Assembly (NCBI GenBank): GCA_050485745.1
Contig: JBJHBY010000009.1
Span: forward strand, 1 to 27,987
DNA from: JBJHBY01 sp050485745
Lineage (GTDB): Bacteria; Pseudomonadota; Gammaproteobacteria; Pseudomonadales; CAMLJR01
DNA length: 27,987 nt
Direction: 5' to 3'
Below, one piece after another: positions 7,071 through 15,839 of the stretch. The notes below the pieces were generated by a model, which was not told where the DNA came from, did not search any database, and worked only from the letters and a program-made list of their open reading frames with translations. Every line of letters starts with the position of its first letter. The stretch's first letter is position 1. The position numbers and the translations under genes are program-made.

Positions 7071-8150
7071 TCAGGAGGCCTTGCGCAGCCCGCCGCGGCC
7101 GCCCTCACCCAGGGTCACATGCTCCCGGTAGCGGGTGAGGTCCGGGGGAATATCCGCCACATTCATGTAGAACTGGCTGTACCACTTGCGCACCATGTTG
7201 ATCGGACCATCGCCGTCACAGAGCAGCGGGTTGTCGATACGGGCCTTGTTGTTCCAGATCTCCACATCCTGAATGAAGGAGTCGATACTCATCTGCGTGT
7301 AGATCTCGACCCGGGCCTGGTTCTCCTCGTCGGACAGTGCGGCATCCTTCTCCATCATCACACCGAGACGGATGTGGAAATGCTCCATGTCGACCGGGAC
7401 GTGGGACACCAGCAGGTGTACCCGCACGGGCTTGCCGTCGAGGCTGCCGGTCATGGTTGTGGTCATGTAGGCCGGCCCCTCGTAGGTGGCGACGCTGGTC
7501 ATGCCGGTGGAGCCGTCCTCGAGGATTTCATGCCCGCCACTCATGTACTGGGTGAAGATGTGCCCTTCCTGAACATTGCGGAACTCCTTCACTGTGGAGT
7601 AATGCACCGGGCCGAAGTGGGCCATGTCCGCCATGTTGTCGACCAGCTCCCGACAGTTGCTGTCGATCTGCACCAGGGTCATGGTCCAGTCGGTCCAGCT
7701 GCCCGAGAAGTAGTCCGCCATGCGCCGGGGCCGCTGTGCGGGGATCGGCATGTTGCCCTCGGCATCGTGCCAGACGAACAACAGGCCGTTCTCTTCCAGA
7801 GTGGGCCAGGCACGGATCACGGCTTTTTCCGGAATACGCTTCGCATAGGGAATGTCATCGCAGACGCCATCACCGTTCCAGCTCCAGGCGTGAAAGGGAC
7901 ACACGATGGAATCGCCACAGACATGGCCCTTGCCGAGGTCCGCCCCCATGTGCGGACAGTAGGCATCGAGAATATGGACCTGGCCATCGTCGCGACCCCG
8001 CCAGGCCACCAGCTTGCGCCCAAAATAGTTCAGGCTCACCGGCTCGCTGGTAAAGTCACTGGCCTTGCCCAGACAGTGCCAGCCGCGGGCATAGCGCTCC
8101 GGCAGCGGCTCCGCCTTGATGACATAGGGTTCGCGCTTGATCGCCTTCAT
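7071..8150 (-). CDS. KshA-like Rieske non-heme iron oxygenase, terminal oxygenase component
   Basis: 359 aa from ATG 8150, with GGAGAA upstream; the frame extends to 8288 but that segment holds the promoter. The N-terminal Rieske [2Fe-2S] site is CPH...CPFH with Cys65, His67, Cys84 and His87. The mononuclear iron site is NMADMAHFGPVH with His178 and His183, with Asp295 (IQDVEIW) a likely third ligand. This Rieske motif and the phrase GLLFVWHDAEGN match 3-ketosteroid 9-alpha-hydroxylase KshA, which opens the steroid B ring together with reductase KshB. No reductase is present in the window. Sterol- or bile-acid-specific Rieske oxygenases are alternatives. It is the first gene of a probable operon with the dioxygenase at 6090. 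The promoter (8224-8266) has a near-consensus ANR box at the class II position. Confidence 0.85.
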   Translation of the reverse strand: MKAIKREPYVIKAEPLPERYARGWHCLGKASDFTSEPVSLNYFGRKLVAWRGRDDGQVHILDAYCPHMGADLGKGHVCGDSIVCPFHAWSWNGDGVCDDIPYAKRIPEKAVIRAWPTLEENGLLFVWHDAEGNMPIPAQRPRRMADYFSGSWTDWTMTLVQIDSNCRELVDNMADMAHFGPVHYSTVKEFRNVQEGHIFTQYMSGGHEILEDGSTGMTSVATYEGPAYMTTTMTGSLDGKPVRVHLLVSHVPVDMEHFHIRLGVMMEKDAALSDEENQARVEIYTQMSIDSFIQDVEIWNNKARIDNPLLCDGDGPINMVRKWYSQFYMNVADIPPDLTRYREHVTLGEGGRGGLRKAS

Positions 8151-8223
8151 TGCCGTTCTCCCGATGACGCGTGGTGTGGGCTCAGTATTGCGCGCCAGCG
8201 CCGGAGGGGTATCGTCTGAACGG

Positions 8224-8229
8224 AGTATA
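8224..8229 (-). promoter_or_regulatory. -10 element of the KshA-like gene promoter
   Basis: On the minus strand this reads TATACT, five of six bases matching TATAAT. It predicts a transcription start near 8217 and a leader of about 67 bases before ATG 8150. The ANR-like box at 8253-8266 is centred about 42 bases upstream of that start, replacing a -35 element. Confidence 0.6.
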
Positions 8230-8252
8230 AATCCGCCCTTTCCCGACGCCCC

Positions 8253-8266
8253 TTGATCCAGGTCAA
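8253..8266. promoter_or_regulatory. ANR/FNR-like box upstream of the KshA-like gene
   Basis: TTGATCCAGGTCAA matches TTGAT-N4-ATCAA except for one base (G for A). Together with TATACT at 8224-8229 it has the geometry of a class II FNR-type activated promoter reading toward the Rieske gene. For the plus-strand kinase, the corresponding -10 position is GC-rich, so control in that direction is not supported. Confidence 0.65.
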
Positions 8267-8405
8267 GAGACTGGCCGACGCCGCCCACCCGGCCGCCATC
8301 TGGACTTTGCCTCTGACAAGGGTTTCAATGGGTTTTTACCCGGTATGAAATAACGGTCGACCGCAAGGCCCGGCCATCCCAGGTCGGTTCCCCGGAGCAA
8401 AGGGC

Positions 8406-11219
8406 TTGAGCGGACAACGCATTGCCATCGCAGCACGCCAGATCTTCGCGCTCCTGTGCTTCTGCCTGTGCCAGGGGCTGATCCTGCAGGGCGCGATGGC
8501 GATGCCCCCGGCCCTTGCTCTTGAACCCGGCCACAGCGCCCTGCCCGTACGCAGTACGATTTACTACTGGGTCGACACAGACCCTGAGCGACCGGCTGCG
8601 GAGCGCCTGACCCAACTGCCGCGGGAGAACTTTCTCCCTCTGCAACGACAGGGCATGCCGGCGTTCGACACCCGCGTGTGGTTGTGGCTGCGGATCGATG
8701 ACCGCAGTGGATCCCGCTCACCGGCGATCCTGGATTTCGGCGAACTGCTGTTCGAGCGCGTCGAGTTGCTGATTCCTCCGGCCACAGCGGATGAGGAGCC
8801 GCGCGTGATGAGGGCGGGGCTGACCGTACCCGCGTCGGAGTGGCCGCTGCACAGCGCCTACATCGCTCTGCCCCTGGATATCACACCCGGCGCCCCCCGG
8901 GATGTATTCCTTGCGGTGGAGACCCCCCTGCTGGCGCTGCTCGACCCGCGCATCCTGCCAATGACAGAATTCGCCACGGCCGCACAGGGCAGCCAGGGGC
9001 TGGTTCTCGGCGCCCTCATCGGCATCTTCGCCATGATCGCCGGGATCGCCCTGCGCGGGGGCGCCGGCCTTGATCTCGGGGTCTTCCTGCTGGTGCTGGC
9101 CCTGACCATTCTGCTCGGCTTGCTCCTCGGTGGGACACTGCACCGGATCTGGCCAGCCAGTTTGCCCTGGCACGGCCCACTGTACGTACTGAGCCTGCTG
9201 GGCATCAGCCTCGCAGCCCTGCAGTTCACCCGGCAGCTGTTCGACACGCGCAACACGAGCCCCCGCCAGGACCGGACACTGAAGCTGGTGCAGGGCTTGT
9301 ACCTCCTGCTGACCGTCTATTTTTTAATCAGCCTGAACCTGCAGGTGTCGCGCTGGCTGCTGGGTACCAGCCTGTTGCTGTCGCTGCTGCTGGCCATGAC
9401 CGGCCTGCTGCAATGGCGGCGCGGCCATACCGCTGCCCCACTGTTCACCCTCGGTGTGCTCGCCTTCACCCTGATGTCGGCCCTGCCCGCCCTTGGCGCC
9501 ACGGGCCTGACAGCCTATCCCGCAACCCTGCGCCATACCTTCGAGGGCTCGATGGTGATCATGGTCGCCCTGTTCGCCCTGGCCATCGCCAACTATGTGC
9601 AGGGATTGCAGCAGGGGCAGCAGGCTCGCTTGCAGCAGGCCCTGATTACCGAGGAACGCAACCGGGCCAAGAGCGACTTCCTGGCACGCATGAGTCACGA
9701 AATCCGCACGCCGATTCACGGGGTGCTCGGCATGGCGCAGTTGCTGCAGCAAAGCGAGCTGAGCATCGGCCAGAGGCGCCATCTTGGAGTCATCCTCAGC
9801 TCGGGTCGCCTGCTCCTCGACCTGGTCAACGACCTGCTCGATTACTCGAAGATCGAAGCGGGCGGTATGACCCTGGAGCAGGTTCCCTTTGAGATCGACG
9901 ACCTGCTGACCCAGTCGGTATCGATCTTTTTGCCCGAGGCGCACACACGTCAGCTGCAGTTTTCCGTCAGTATCGCACCCGACACCCCGCTGACCCTGAT
10001 CGGCGACCCGATGCGCCTGCACCAGATTCTCAACAATCTGATCGGCAACGCCGTCAAGTTCACCGAAAACGGGGAGATTCGCATCCATCTCGAGCACCGT
10101 CCGGGACCACAACCGGACCGGATCGAACTGATCGCCGAAGTCAGCGACACCGGCATCGGGATTGCGCCAGACCTGCATGAGCGCCTGTTCCAGCCCTTCG
10201 TGCAGGCCGATGAGACCAGCACCAGACAGCGCGGTGGTACCGGGCTTGGTCTCAGCATTGCGCGACAGTTGGCCAGGCTGATGGACGGCGATATCGAACT
10301 CGACAGCCAGCCAGGTCAGGGCACGTCCTTCCGCCTGCGGATACAGATCGGCTTCGACGTGGCCCGGGAACAGCAGCGCCGCCAGGCCCGGGCCGGTCTC
10401 GCTGGCCGCCACCTGCTGATGATCTACGACCATCCAGGTTATGGCCGCGCCATGGAAGCCTACTTCCGGGGCTGGGGCATGTCGGTCGTGCATGTGCAAA
10501 CACTGGAAGCCGCCCTGCAACACTCCGAGTGCAATACCGCCGAACTGATCTTTATCAGCAGCGGCGTCGCCCTTCACGAAAGCAATGTGCCGCACCGCCT
10601 GCAGACCCTGGATAAACCCGTGGTGGTGCTGCAGTCAATGTTCGATCCACCGGTGCGTGCACTGTTCAGCGACACGCCGATTCGCTATCTCGACTCGCCC
10701 TGCACGATCTCCGATATCCAGCAGACCTTCTGCGAAGCCCTGGGGCTTGATCCGGGCCAGAACCAACCCGCTGCGGAGACGACCCGGGAGGCAGACCCCG
10801 CCGGCGACTCGCTGCGCATCCTCGTCGCAGAGGACAACGCCGTCAACCGGCAGGTCCTCGGCGCCATGCTGCGGCGTCTCTGTACCCGGGTGACCTACGC
10901 CAACGACGGTATCGAGGCACTGGACCGATACCGTGAATTGGGCAGTGAGTGCGACCTGATACTGATGGACTGCGACATGCCCGGGATGAACGGCTACCAG
11001 GCCACGGAGGCCATCAGGGCACACGAGCAGAGCCGGGGGCTGACCCCGGTGCCGGTGATCGCGGTGACCGCACACGCCATCGCCGACATTCACCAGCGCT
11101 GCCAGACGGCGGGCATGGACCATGTGCTGACCAAGCCCCTGTCACTGAAAGATCTGGCCGATACCGTGCAGCGCTTCCGGCGCCGGCCCCACTTCAGGCG
11201 AGAGGCGCAACACTCCTGA
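8406..11219 (+). CDS. Hybrid sensor histidine kinase, 7TMR-DISM type
   Basis: 937 aa from TTG 8406, with GGAG eight bases upstream. This start keeps a hydrophobic signal-like segment at about 10-35; the first ATG would remove most of it. Domains in order are a periplasmic 7TMR-DISMED2-like region (about 40-180), seven hydrophobic helices (about 195-395), HisKA with His431 (MSHEIRTPIHG), and a HATPase with N-box Asn548 (NNLIGNAVKF) and DTGIGI and GTGLGLSIA boxes. A degenerate receiver (about 670-785) without phospho-aspartate follows. It ends in an intact receiver (about 806-925; Glu809, Asp810, Asp855 in LILMDCDMPG, Lys910). No Hpt domain follows, so phosphotransfer needs a separate protein. 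DISM domains bind extracellular small molecules or carbohydrates. It converges on, and overlaps by 26 bases, the LuxR gene at 11194. The neighbouring glycan and catabolic genes are possible targets. Confidence 0.85.
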   Translation: MSGQRIAIAARQIFALLCFCLCQGLILQGAMAMPPALALEPGHSALPVRSTIYYWVDTDPERPAAERLTQLPRENFLPLQRQGMPAFDTRVWLWLRIDDRSGSRSPAILDFGELLFERVELLIPPATADEEPRVMRAGLTVPASEWPLHSAYIALPLDITPGAPRDVFLAVETPLLALLDPRILPMTEFATAAQGSQGLVLGALIGIFAMIAGIALRGGAGLDLGVFLLVLALTILLGLLLGGTLHRIWPASLPWHGPLYVLSLLGISLAALQFTRQLFDTRNTSPRQDRTLKLVQGLYLLLTVYFLISLNLQVSRWLLGTSLLLSLLLAMTGLLQWRRGHTAAPLFTLGVLAFTLMSALPALGATGLTAYPATLRHTFEGSMVIMVALFALAIANYVQGLQQGQQARLQQALITEERNRAKSDFLARMSHEIRTPIHGVLGMAQLLQQSELSIGQRRHLGVILSSGRLLLDLVNDLLDYSKIEAGGMTLEQVPFEIDDLLTQSVSIFLPEAHTRQLQFSVSIAPDTPLTLIGDPMRLHQILNNLIGNAVKFTENGEIRIHLEHRPGPQPDRIELIAEVSDTGIGIAPDLHERLFQPFVQADETSTRQRGGTGLGLSIARQLARLMDGDIELDSQPGQGTSFRLRIQIGFDVAREQQRRQARAGLAGRHLLMIYDHPGYGRAMEAYFRGWGMSVVHVQTLEAALQHSECNTAELIFISSGVALHESNVPHRLQTLDKPVVVLQSMFDPPVRALFSDTPIRYLDSPCTISDIQQTFCEALGLDPGQNQPAAETTREADPAGDSLRILVAEDNAVNRQVLGAMLRRLCTRVTYANDGIEALDRYRELGSECDLILMDCDMPGMNGYQATEAIRAHEQSRGLTPVPVIAVTAHAIADIHQRCQTAGMDHVLTKPLSLKDLADTVQRFRRRPHFRREAQHS

Positions 11220-12312
11220 GGATCAGCCGCACCAGTTGCGTCTGCCGGCTGACACCGGTCTTGGAGAACACTGCGCGCAGGTGGGTCCGGGCGGTATTGC
11301 GACTGACACCCAGGGCGTCGGCGGCCTCGTCCAGAGTCTGGCCATCCGCCAACAGCAGCGACAGGCGTGCCTCGGCATGGGTCAGACCAAACAGGCGCTG
11401 CAGGGTCTCCGCCCCCGCCGCCCCCTGCTGCTCCGGGTCACTGATGAAGATGGCAACCGCAGGAATCGCACGGCCCTCGGAAAAATGGCTAGTCGGCACC
11501 GCGCGGATGACCAGGCCGAGGTCCGCCCGGCCACTGGGGCGCGGCACGCGGATCACCTCCACCATGGACGGTGTCGCCTGGCGCTGCTGGGTCAGCACCT
11601 GATCAATGGCGCGTTGCAACTCGGCGGTCGCCTCCCGGGATCCCAGGTTCAGGCGTCCGCCGGCCAGTTGCAGCCCATCCTGCTGCGACAGCAGTGCCGT
11701 GGCGAGGGGATTGCTTTCCAGGACCACGCCTGTTTCGTCCAGCAGGATGGTGCCCACTGCGAGCTGCTGCACGGCGCCGGCATAAAGATCGCGCTCGGAT
11801 TCGATGCGATTGAGGCGCGCGTGAATGCGAATGGCCCGTTGCAGATGCGGCATCAGCTCCCCCAGCAGGGCCTTGTCCCGCTCATCGAAGCGAGGCCGGC
11901 CTTCATAGCGGGACAGGCGGAAGCGGACATCGAATTCACCCTCCACCCGGAGATCCGCGCCCATGAAATCGTGCAGGCCGGAGGGTTTCATGGTCAGGCG
12001 ATAGAAATCGCTGTCAAGCAACTGGTCCGCGGTCATGAACTCGTACAGCGTCACGATCTGTCCCTCGGGCAGGCCGTAGAACGGATCGAGCAGGTACTGG
12101 CCGCGACGGTAGGAAGCAATACCCTCGGCCCGGCCACCGTCCACCAGCATCACCAGGCGCGCGCCGGGAGCCGGTGGCTGCAGGAACATGGCGGCGATGT
12201 CAGCCTGGAATGGGCCGCGCACGGCGGCCAGGAAGCGCTGCCACGGCACAGGTTCAAGCGGGCCATCGTAGATCAGCCCCAGCAGATCAGAAAACGTTCG
12301 ATCGATATCCAT
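11194..12312 (-). CDS. LuxR-family transcriptional regulator with PAS-like central region (paralogue)
   Basis: 372 aa from ATG 12312; the ribosome binding site is weak (AGAAGC). It aligns with the regulator at 3445-4617 over its whole length: RTFSDLLGLIYDGPLEPVPW at the N terminus, ARLNRIESERDLYAGAV followed by a PAS-like strand (GTILLDETGVVLESN), and the C-terminal LuxR helix-turn-helix (about 305-368; DEAADALGVSRNTARTHLRA). No receiver domain is seen, so it is not the obvious phosphorylation partner of the adjacent kinase. Its 3' end overlaps the kinase gene. It is divergent from the glycan gene at 12508, with 195 bases between, in which I found no clear operator. The two paralogous regulators probably answer to related ligands. 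Confidence 0.78.
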   Translation of the reverse strand: MDIDRTFSDLLGLIYDGPLEPVPWQRFLAAVRGPFQADIAAMFLQPPAPGARLVMLVDGGRAEGIASYRRGQYLLDPFYGLPEGQIVTLYEFMTADQLLDSDFYRLTMKPSGLHDFMGADLRVEGEFDVRFRLSRYEGRPRFDERDKALLGELMPHLQRAIRIHARLNRIESERDLYAGAVQQLAVGTILLDETGVVLESNPLATALLSQQDGLQLAGGRLNLGSREATAELQRAIDQVLTQQRQATPSMVEVIRVPRPSGRADLGLVIRAVPTSHFSEGRAIPAVAIFISDPEQQGAAGAETLQRLFGLTHAEARLSLLLADGQTLDEAADALGVSRNTARTHLRAVFSKTGVSRQTQLVRLILRSVAPLA

Positions 12313-12507
12313 TCAGCTTCTATCGGATGCTCCGGTATCGGTTGTCCCGGCCCGCAGGCGCGGACCCCGGTTCAAAATCTGCTCCAGCGGCGTTAGACTT
12401 CCGCAAGGCCCACCGGATCAGCCTGACGCCAGCCACCAACAATGGGCAGGCAGGCGCAAGCATACCAGCTCCGGACAAGACCCTGCCGCTCCTAAGGGAA
12501 TAGAAAC

Positions 12508-14511
12508 ATGCTGCGCCGATACCTGCTCTCCCTGCCACGACGCTGGAAGCGGCTACTACAGATCGCCGTCGACATCGTGCTGATCTGGGCGGCGCTGTGG
12601 CTGGCCTTTATTGTCCGCCTCGGCATTCACTGGCCGATAGAGCCCCTCGGCGCGCACGCCTGGTTGTTCATCGCCGCACCGCTGATCGCCATCCCCCTGT
12701 TCATCCAGTTCGGACTGTATCGTGCGGTCACACGTTTCTTTGGCAGCGAAGCCCTGTTGTCCATCTTCAAGGCGGTGACCCTGTCCGCCCTGCTCATGGT
12801 ACTCGCCATCTACTGGTACCGCGATCCACCGGTTCTCGTACCGCGGTCACTGGTACTCAACTACTGGGCGCTGAGCATGCTGTTGATCGCGGGGGTGCGC
12901 CTGGCCATTCGCCAGTACTTCGTCGGCGACAACCTGCTCATGCCCGGCATGCCCTTCTCCCGTTCGCGTCGCAACCTGCCCCGTGTCGCCGTCTATGGCG
13001 CCGGAGCCGCGGGCAACCAGTTGGTGGCCTCACTGCGCATCGGCCGCGTCATGCAACCGGTGGCCTTCATCGACGACGACGCCGGCATCGTCAACCGCAG
13101 CATTGCCGGATTGCGGGTCTACAACCCCAAGCATATCCAGGAAATGATCGAAGCCACCGGCGCCGAGGAAATCCTGCTGGCCATTCCCTCTGCGCCACGT
13201 TCGAAGCGCCGGGAAATCCTTGAGTCCCTGGAGCGTTATGCAGTGCATGTGCGCACTGTCCCGGGCTTCATGGATCTCGCCAGCGGGCGGGTCAAGGTGG
13301 ACGACATCCAGGAGGTCGACATCGCCGACCTGCTGGGGCGTGACAGCGTGCCACCGAGACAGGCGCTGCTCGAACACTGCATCCAGAAGCAGGTTGTCAT
13401 GGTGACCGGCGCAGGCGGTTCGATCGGTGCCGAGCTGTGTCGACAGATCCTCAGCTGCGCACCGAGTGCGCTGGTGCTGGTGGAAAACAGCGAGCAGAAT
13501 CTCTACAGCATCAGCACCGAGCTGGAAGACCGGATTGCCCTTGAGCAGCTCGATATCGTACTGGCACCGGTACTCTGCTCCGTCAGGAACCCCAGTCGGC
13601 TGCTCGACATCATGCAGGCCTGGCGGGTGAGCACGGTTTATCACGCCGCCGCCTACAAGCACGTTCCCATCGTCGAGCACAATATTGCCGAGGGCCTGCG
13701 CAACAATACCTTCGGCACCCTCAATGCTGCCCAGGCGGCAATCCGGGCCGGTGTACGGAATTTCGTCCTGATCTCCACCGACAAGGCGGTACGCCCCACC
13801 AACATCATGGGCTGCAGCAAGCGCCTTGCAGAGCTGGTTCTGCAGGCCCTGAGCCGGGAAACAGCCCCAATACTCTTTGATACGGGCCCACAGTCCATCC
13901 AGCCCGTGGAGAACAACACTCGCTTTACCATGGTCCGCTTTGGCAATGTGCTCGGCTCTTCGGGCTCGGTGATTCCCCGCTTCCACCAGCAGATCATGGC
14001 TGGCGGGCCAGTCACCGTCACTCACCCCCGCGTCACCCGCTACTTCATGACGATCAGCGAGGCGGCACAGCTGGTCATACAGGCAGGGGCCATGGGCGAA
14101 GGGGGTGATGTTTTTCTACTCGATATGGGGCAGCCAGTAAGAATTCTCGACCTCGCCGAACGCATGATCCGCCTATCAGGCCTTTCCGTGCGGGACGAGC
14201 GCAACCCGGATGGAGACATCGCCATCGAATTCAGCGGACTGCGCCCCGGTGAGAAGCTGTACGAGGAACTGCTGATCGGAGATGATTCGGAGCATACCGA
14301 GCACCCGATGATCCTTCGCGCCCGGGAAGAAATGCTGGAGTGGGAGGCTCTGAAGAAAGTACTGCTGGAACTTGACGTTGCGATCAAGAATCAAGACTAT
14401 ACGCACATCATGTCTTCACTGCAGGGCGTGGTGAAAGGTTATGAATCGGAGGAACTGGTGGACTTGATCGGCACACACAGAAGCCAGCAGTACGAACGGC
14501 CTCCAGCGTGA
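12508..14511 (+). CDS. Membrane nucleotide-sugar 4,6-dehydratase / epimerase (WbpM/FlaA1/CapD-like)
   Basis: 667 aa from ATG 12508, with AGGG upstream; this is full length for the long-form WbpM class. Four hydrophobic helices occupy about 15-145. A first Rossmann-like domain has GAGAAGNQL at 164-172. The catalytic SDR domain has the NAD-binding TGAGGSIG at 300-307 and STDKA (Asp425, Lys426) followed by Met434-x3-Lys438. Met at the position of the usual SDR Tyr is typical of WbpM-type UDP-GlcNAc 4,6-dehydratases. These make UDP-4-keto-6-deoxy sugars for FucNAc, QuiNAc or bacillosamine units of O-antigen, capsule or glycoprotein. It is first of three plus-strand glycan genes (12508-16610), and its GC-rich composition is closer to the left flank than to the AT-rich genes that follow. 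Confidence 0.88.
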   Translation: MLRRYLLSLPRRWKRLLQIAVDIVLIWAALWLAFIVRLGIHWPIEPLGAHAWLFIAAPLIAIPLFIQFGLYRAVTRFFGSEALLSIFKAVTLSALLMVLAIYWYRDPPVLVPRSLVLNYWALSMLLIAGVRLAIRQYFVGDNLLMPGMPFSRSRRNLPRVAVYGAGAAGNQLVASLRIGRVMQPVAFIDDDAGIVNRSIAGLRVYNPKHIQEMIEATGAEEILLAIPSAPRSKRREILESLERYAVHVRTVPGFMDLASGRVKVDDIQEVDIADLLGRDSVPPRQALLEHCIQKQVVMVTGAGGSIGAELCRQILSCAPSALVLVENSEQNLYSISTELEDRIALEQLDIVLAPVLCSVRNPSRLLDIMQAWRVSTVYHAAAYKHVPIVEHNIAEGLRNNTFGTLNAAQAAIRAGVRNFVLISTDKAVRPTNIMGCSKRLAELVLQALSRETAPILFDTGPQSIQPVENNTRFTMVRFGNVLGSSGSVIPRFHQQIMAGGPVTVTHPRVTRYFMTISEAAQLVIQAGAMGEGGDVFLLDMGQPVRILDLAERMIRLSGLSVRDERNPDGDIAIEFSGLRPGEKLYEELLIGDDSEHTEHPMILRAREEMLEWEALKKVLLELDVAIKNQDYTHIMSSLQGVVKGYESEELVDLIGTHRSQQYERPPA

Positions 14512-14581
14512 GTATCTGTGCAAGTAAACGCTGGCACGGGATGCGCCGACACCCCCTCACCCACAGGCAGGCCAGACACTC

Positions 14582-15811
14582 ATGAAGGCCATGGCCACAC
14601 CCGCTCAAAAGATTCAGAAATCCCCGACGAGCTTTAACCGTAGCGCTCAAGCCCGGCGCATCAGAGTCCTTCATTATTACCGAACCTATTTTCCAGATAC
14701 CCAGGGCGGGCTCGAAGAAGCAATCCGTCAAATCTGCCTCAACACCCAGCCTTACAACGTGGAAAGCCGGATTCTGACGCTGAGTGATACCCCCCACCCA
14801 AGAGTGCTACGACGCGAAGAGGCCGTGGTCTATCGCGCCAAGAAGCAGGTCGAGATTGCTTCCTGCAGCATGGGCCTCGGCGCCATGCGACAGTTTCATC
14901 AACTGTCCGCATGGGCAGACGTCATCCACTTCCATTTTCCATGGCCCTTTGCTGATATCAGTGCCCTGGCGCGACAAGCCAGCAAGCCCTACATCGTCAC
15001 CTATCACTCCGACATAGTAAGGCAAAGGTTGCTGAACCTGCTCTATGCGCCAATGCGTTCCATGTTCCTTAAAAAAGCACAAAGTATTGTGGCAACTTCG
15101 CCGAACTACCTGGCGACAAGCCCGATACTGCGCAAAAATACCAAGAAAGTCAGTGTCATTCCCATTGGACTCAGCAAAAGAATTTATCCGGATCCCACAC
15201 TGGATATTCTTCGGAAAGCGGCTGACCAATATGGCAAGGACTTCTTCCTTTTCATCGGGGTCATGCGTTATTACAAGGGGCTGGACGTTCTTCTTGAGGC
15301 AATGATTGATGCCCCATATCGGGTTGTCATCTGCGGAAAGGGCCCGAGTGAGGCCGCACTGCACCGCAAGGCCAAGGAACTCAAACTGAACAATGTCATC
15401 TTCGCGGGGCAGGTCAGTGACAGTGAAAAACGCGCCCTGCTCAAACTGAGTCGGGCAGTAGTTTTGCCGTCATCCATGCGCTCCGAAGCATTTGGAGTCA
15501 CCCTTGTTGAAGGCGCGATGTTTGAACGCCCCCTGATTTCGGCGGAAGTGGGCTCCGGAACCACCTACATTAACCGACATAATGAAACCGGCGTCACAGT
15601 GAAACCAGGATGCGCAGTATCACTGCGCGGCGCGATGGACACCCTCTGGTACAACCCGGAGCAGGCTCGGGCGATGGGGCGTCGCGCCAGGCAACTTTAC
15701 TTCGAGGAATTTACCGGCGAAGCCATGGGGCGAAAGTATACAGAAATTTATCAAAATGCAATCGAGAGCAACAAAGCCTCGATCTACGAGGCCGACAGGA
15801 AAACCAAATAG
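14582..15811 (+). CDS. Glycosyltransferase family 4 protein
   Basis: 409 aa from ATG 14582; a second ATG three codons in is possible because neither has a strong ribosome binding site. It has GT-B architecture. The N-terminal domain has the acceptor-side motif QGGLEEAIRQI near residue 42 and YHSDIVRQRLL near 140. The C-terminal nucleotide-sugar domain has FLFIGVMRYYKGLDVLLEAM and the GT4 E-x7-E signature SEAFGVTLVEGAMFERPLIS. It would add a sugar from a nucleotide-sugar donor to a lipid-linked glycan at the inner membrane. It is 70 bases after the dehydratase and in the same direction, so co-transcription is likely. The sugar and linkage cannot be assigned. Confidence 0.87.
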   Translation: MKAMATPAQKIQKSPTSFNRSAQARRIRVLHYYRTYFPDTQGGLEEAIRQICLNTQPYNVESRILTLSDTPHPRVLRREEAVVYRAKKQVEIASCSMGLGAMRQFHQLSAWADVIHFHFPWPFADISALARQASKPYIVTYHSDIVRQRLLNLLYAPMRSMFLKKAQSIVATSPNYLATSPILRKNTKKVSVIPIGLSKRIYPDPTLDILRKAADQYGKDFFLFIGVMRYYKGLDVLLEAMIDAPYRVVICGKGPSEAALHRKAKELKLNNVIFAGQVSDSEKRALLKLSRAVVLPSSMRSEAFGVTLVEGAMFERPLISAEVGSGTTYINRHNETGVTVKPGCAVSLRGAMDTLWYNPEQARAMGRRARQLYFEEFTGEAMGRKYTEIYQNAIESNKASIYEADRKTK

Positions 15812-15839
15812 GCGACAGACAATGGAATGGAATTGAAAA

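Noticed and set aside
6936..8219. Plus-strand open frame (427 codons)
   Set aside because: It lies opposite the Rieske oxygenase gene, whose metal-site motifs are unmistakable.
8253..8266. ANR box as a regulator of the plus-strand kinase
   Set aside because: The -10 position for that direction is GC-rich; geometry fits only the minus-strand Rieske gene.
9324..10595. Minus-strand open frame (423 codons)
   Set aside because: It is antisense to the histidine kinase catalytic core and shows no domain.
13030..14025. Minus-strand open frame (331 codons)
   Set aside because: It is antisense to the dehydratase SDR domain.
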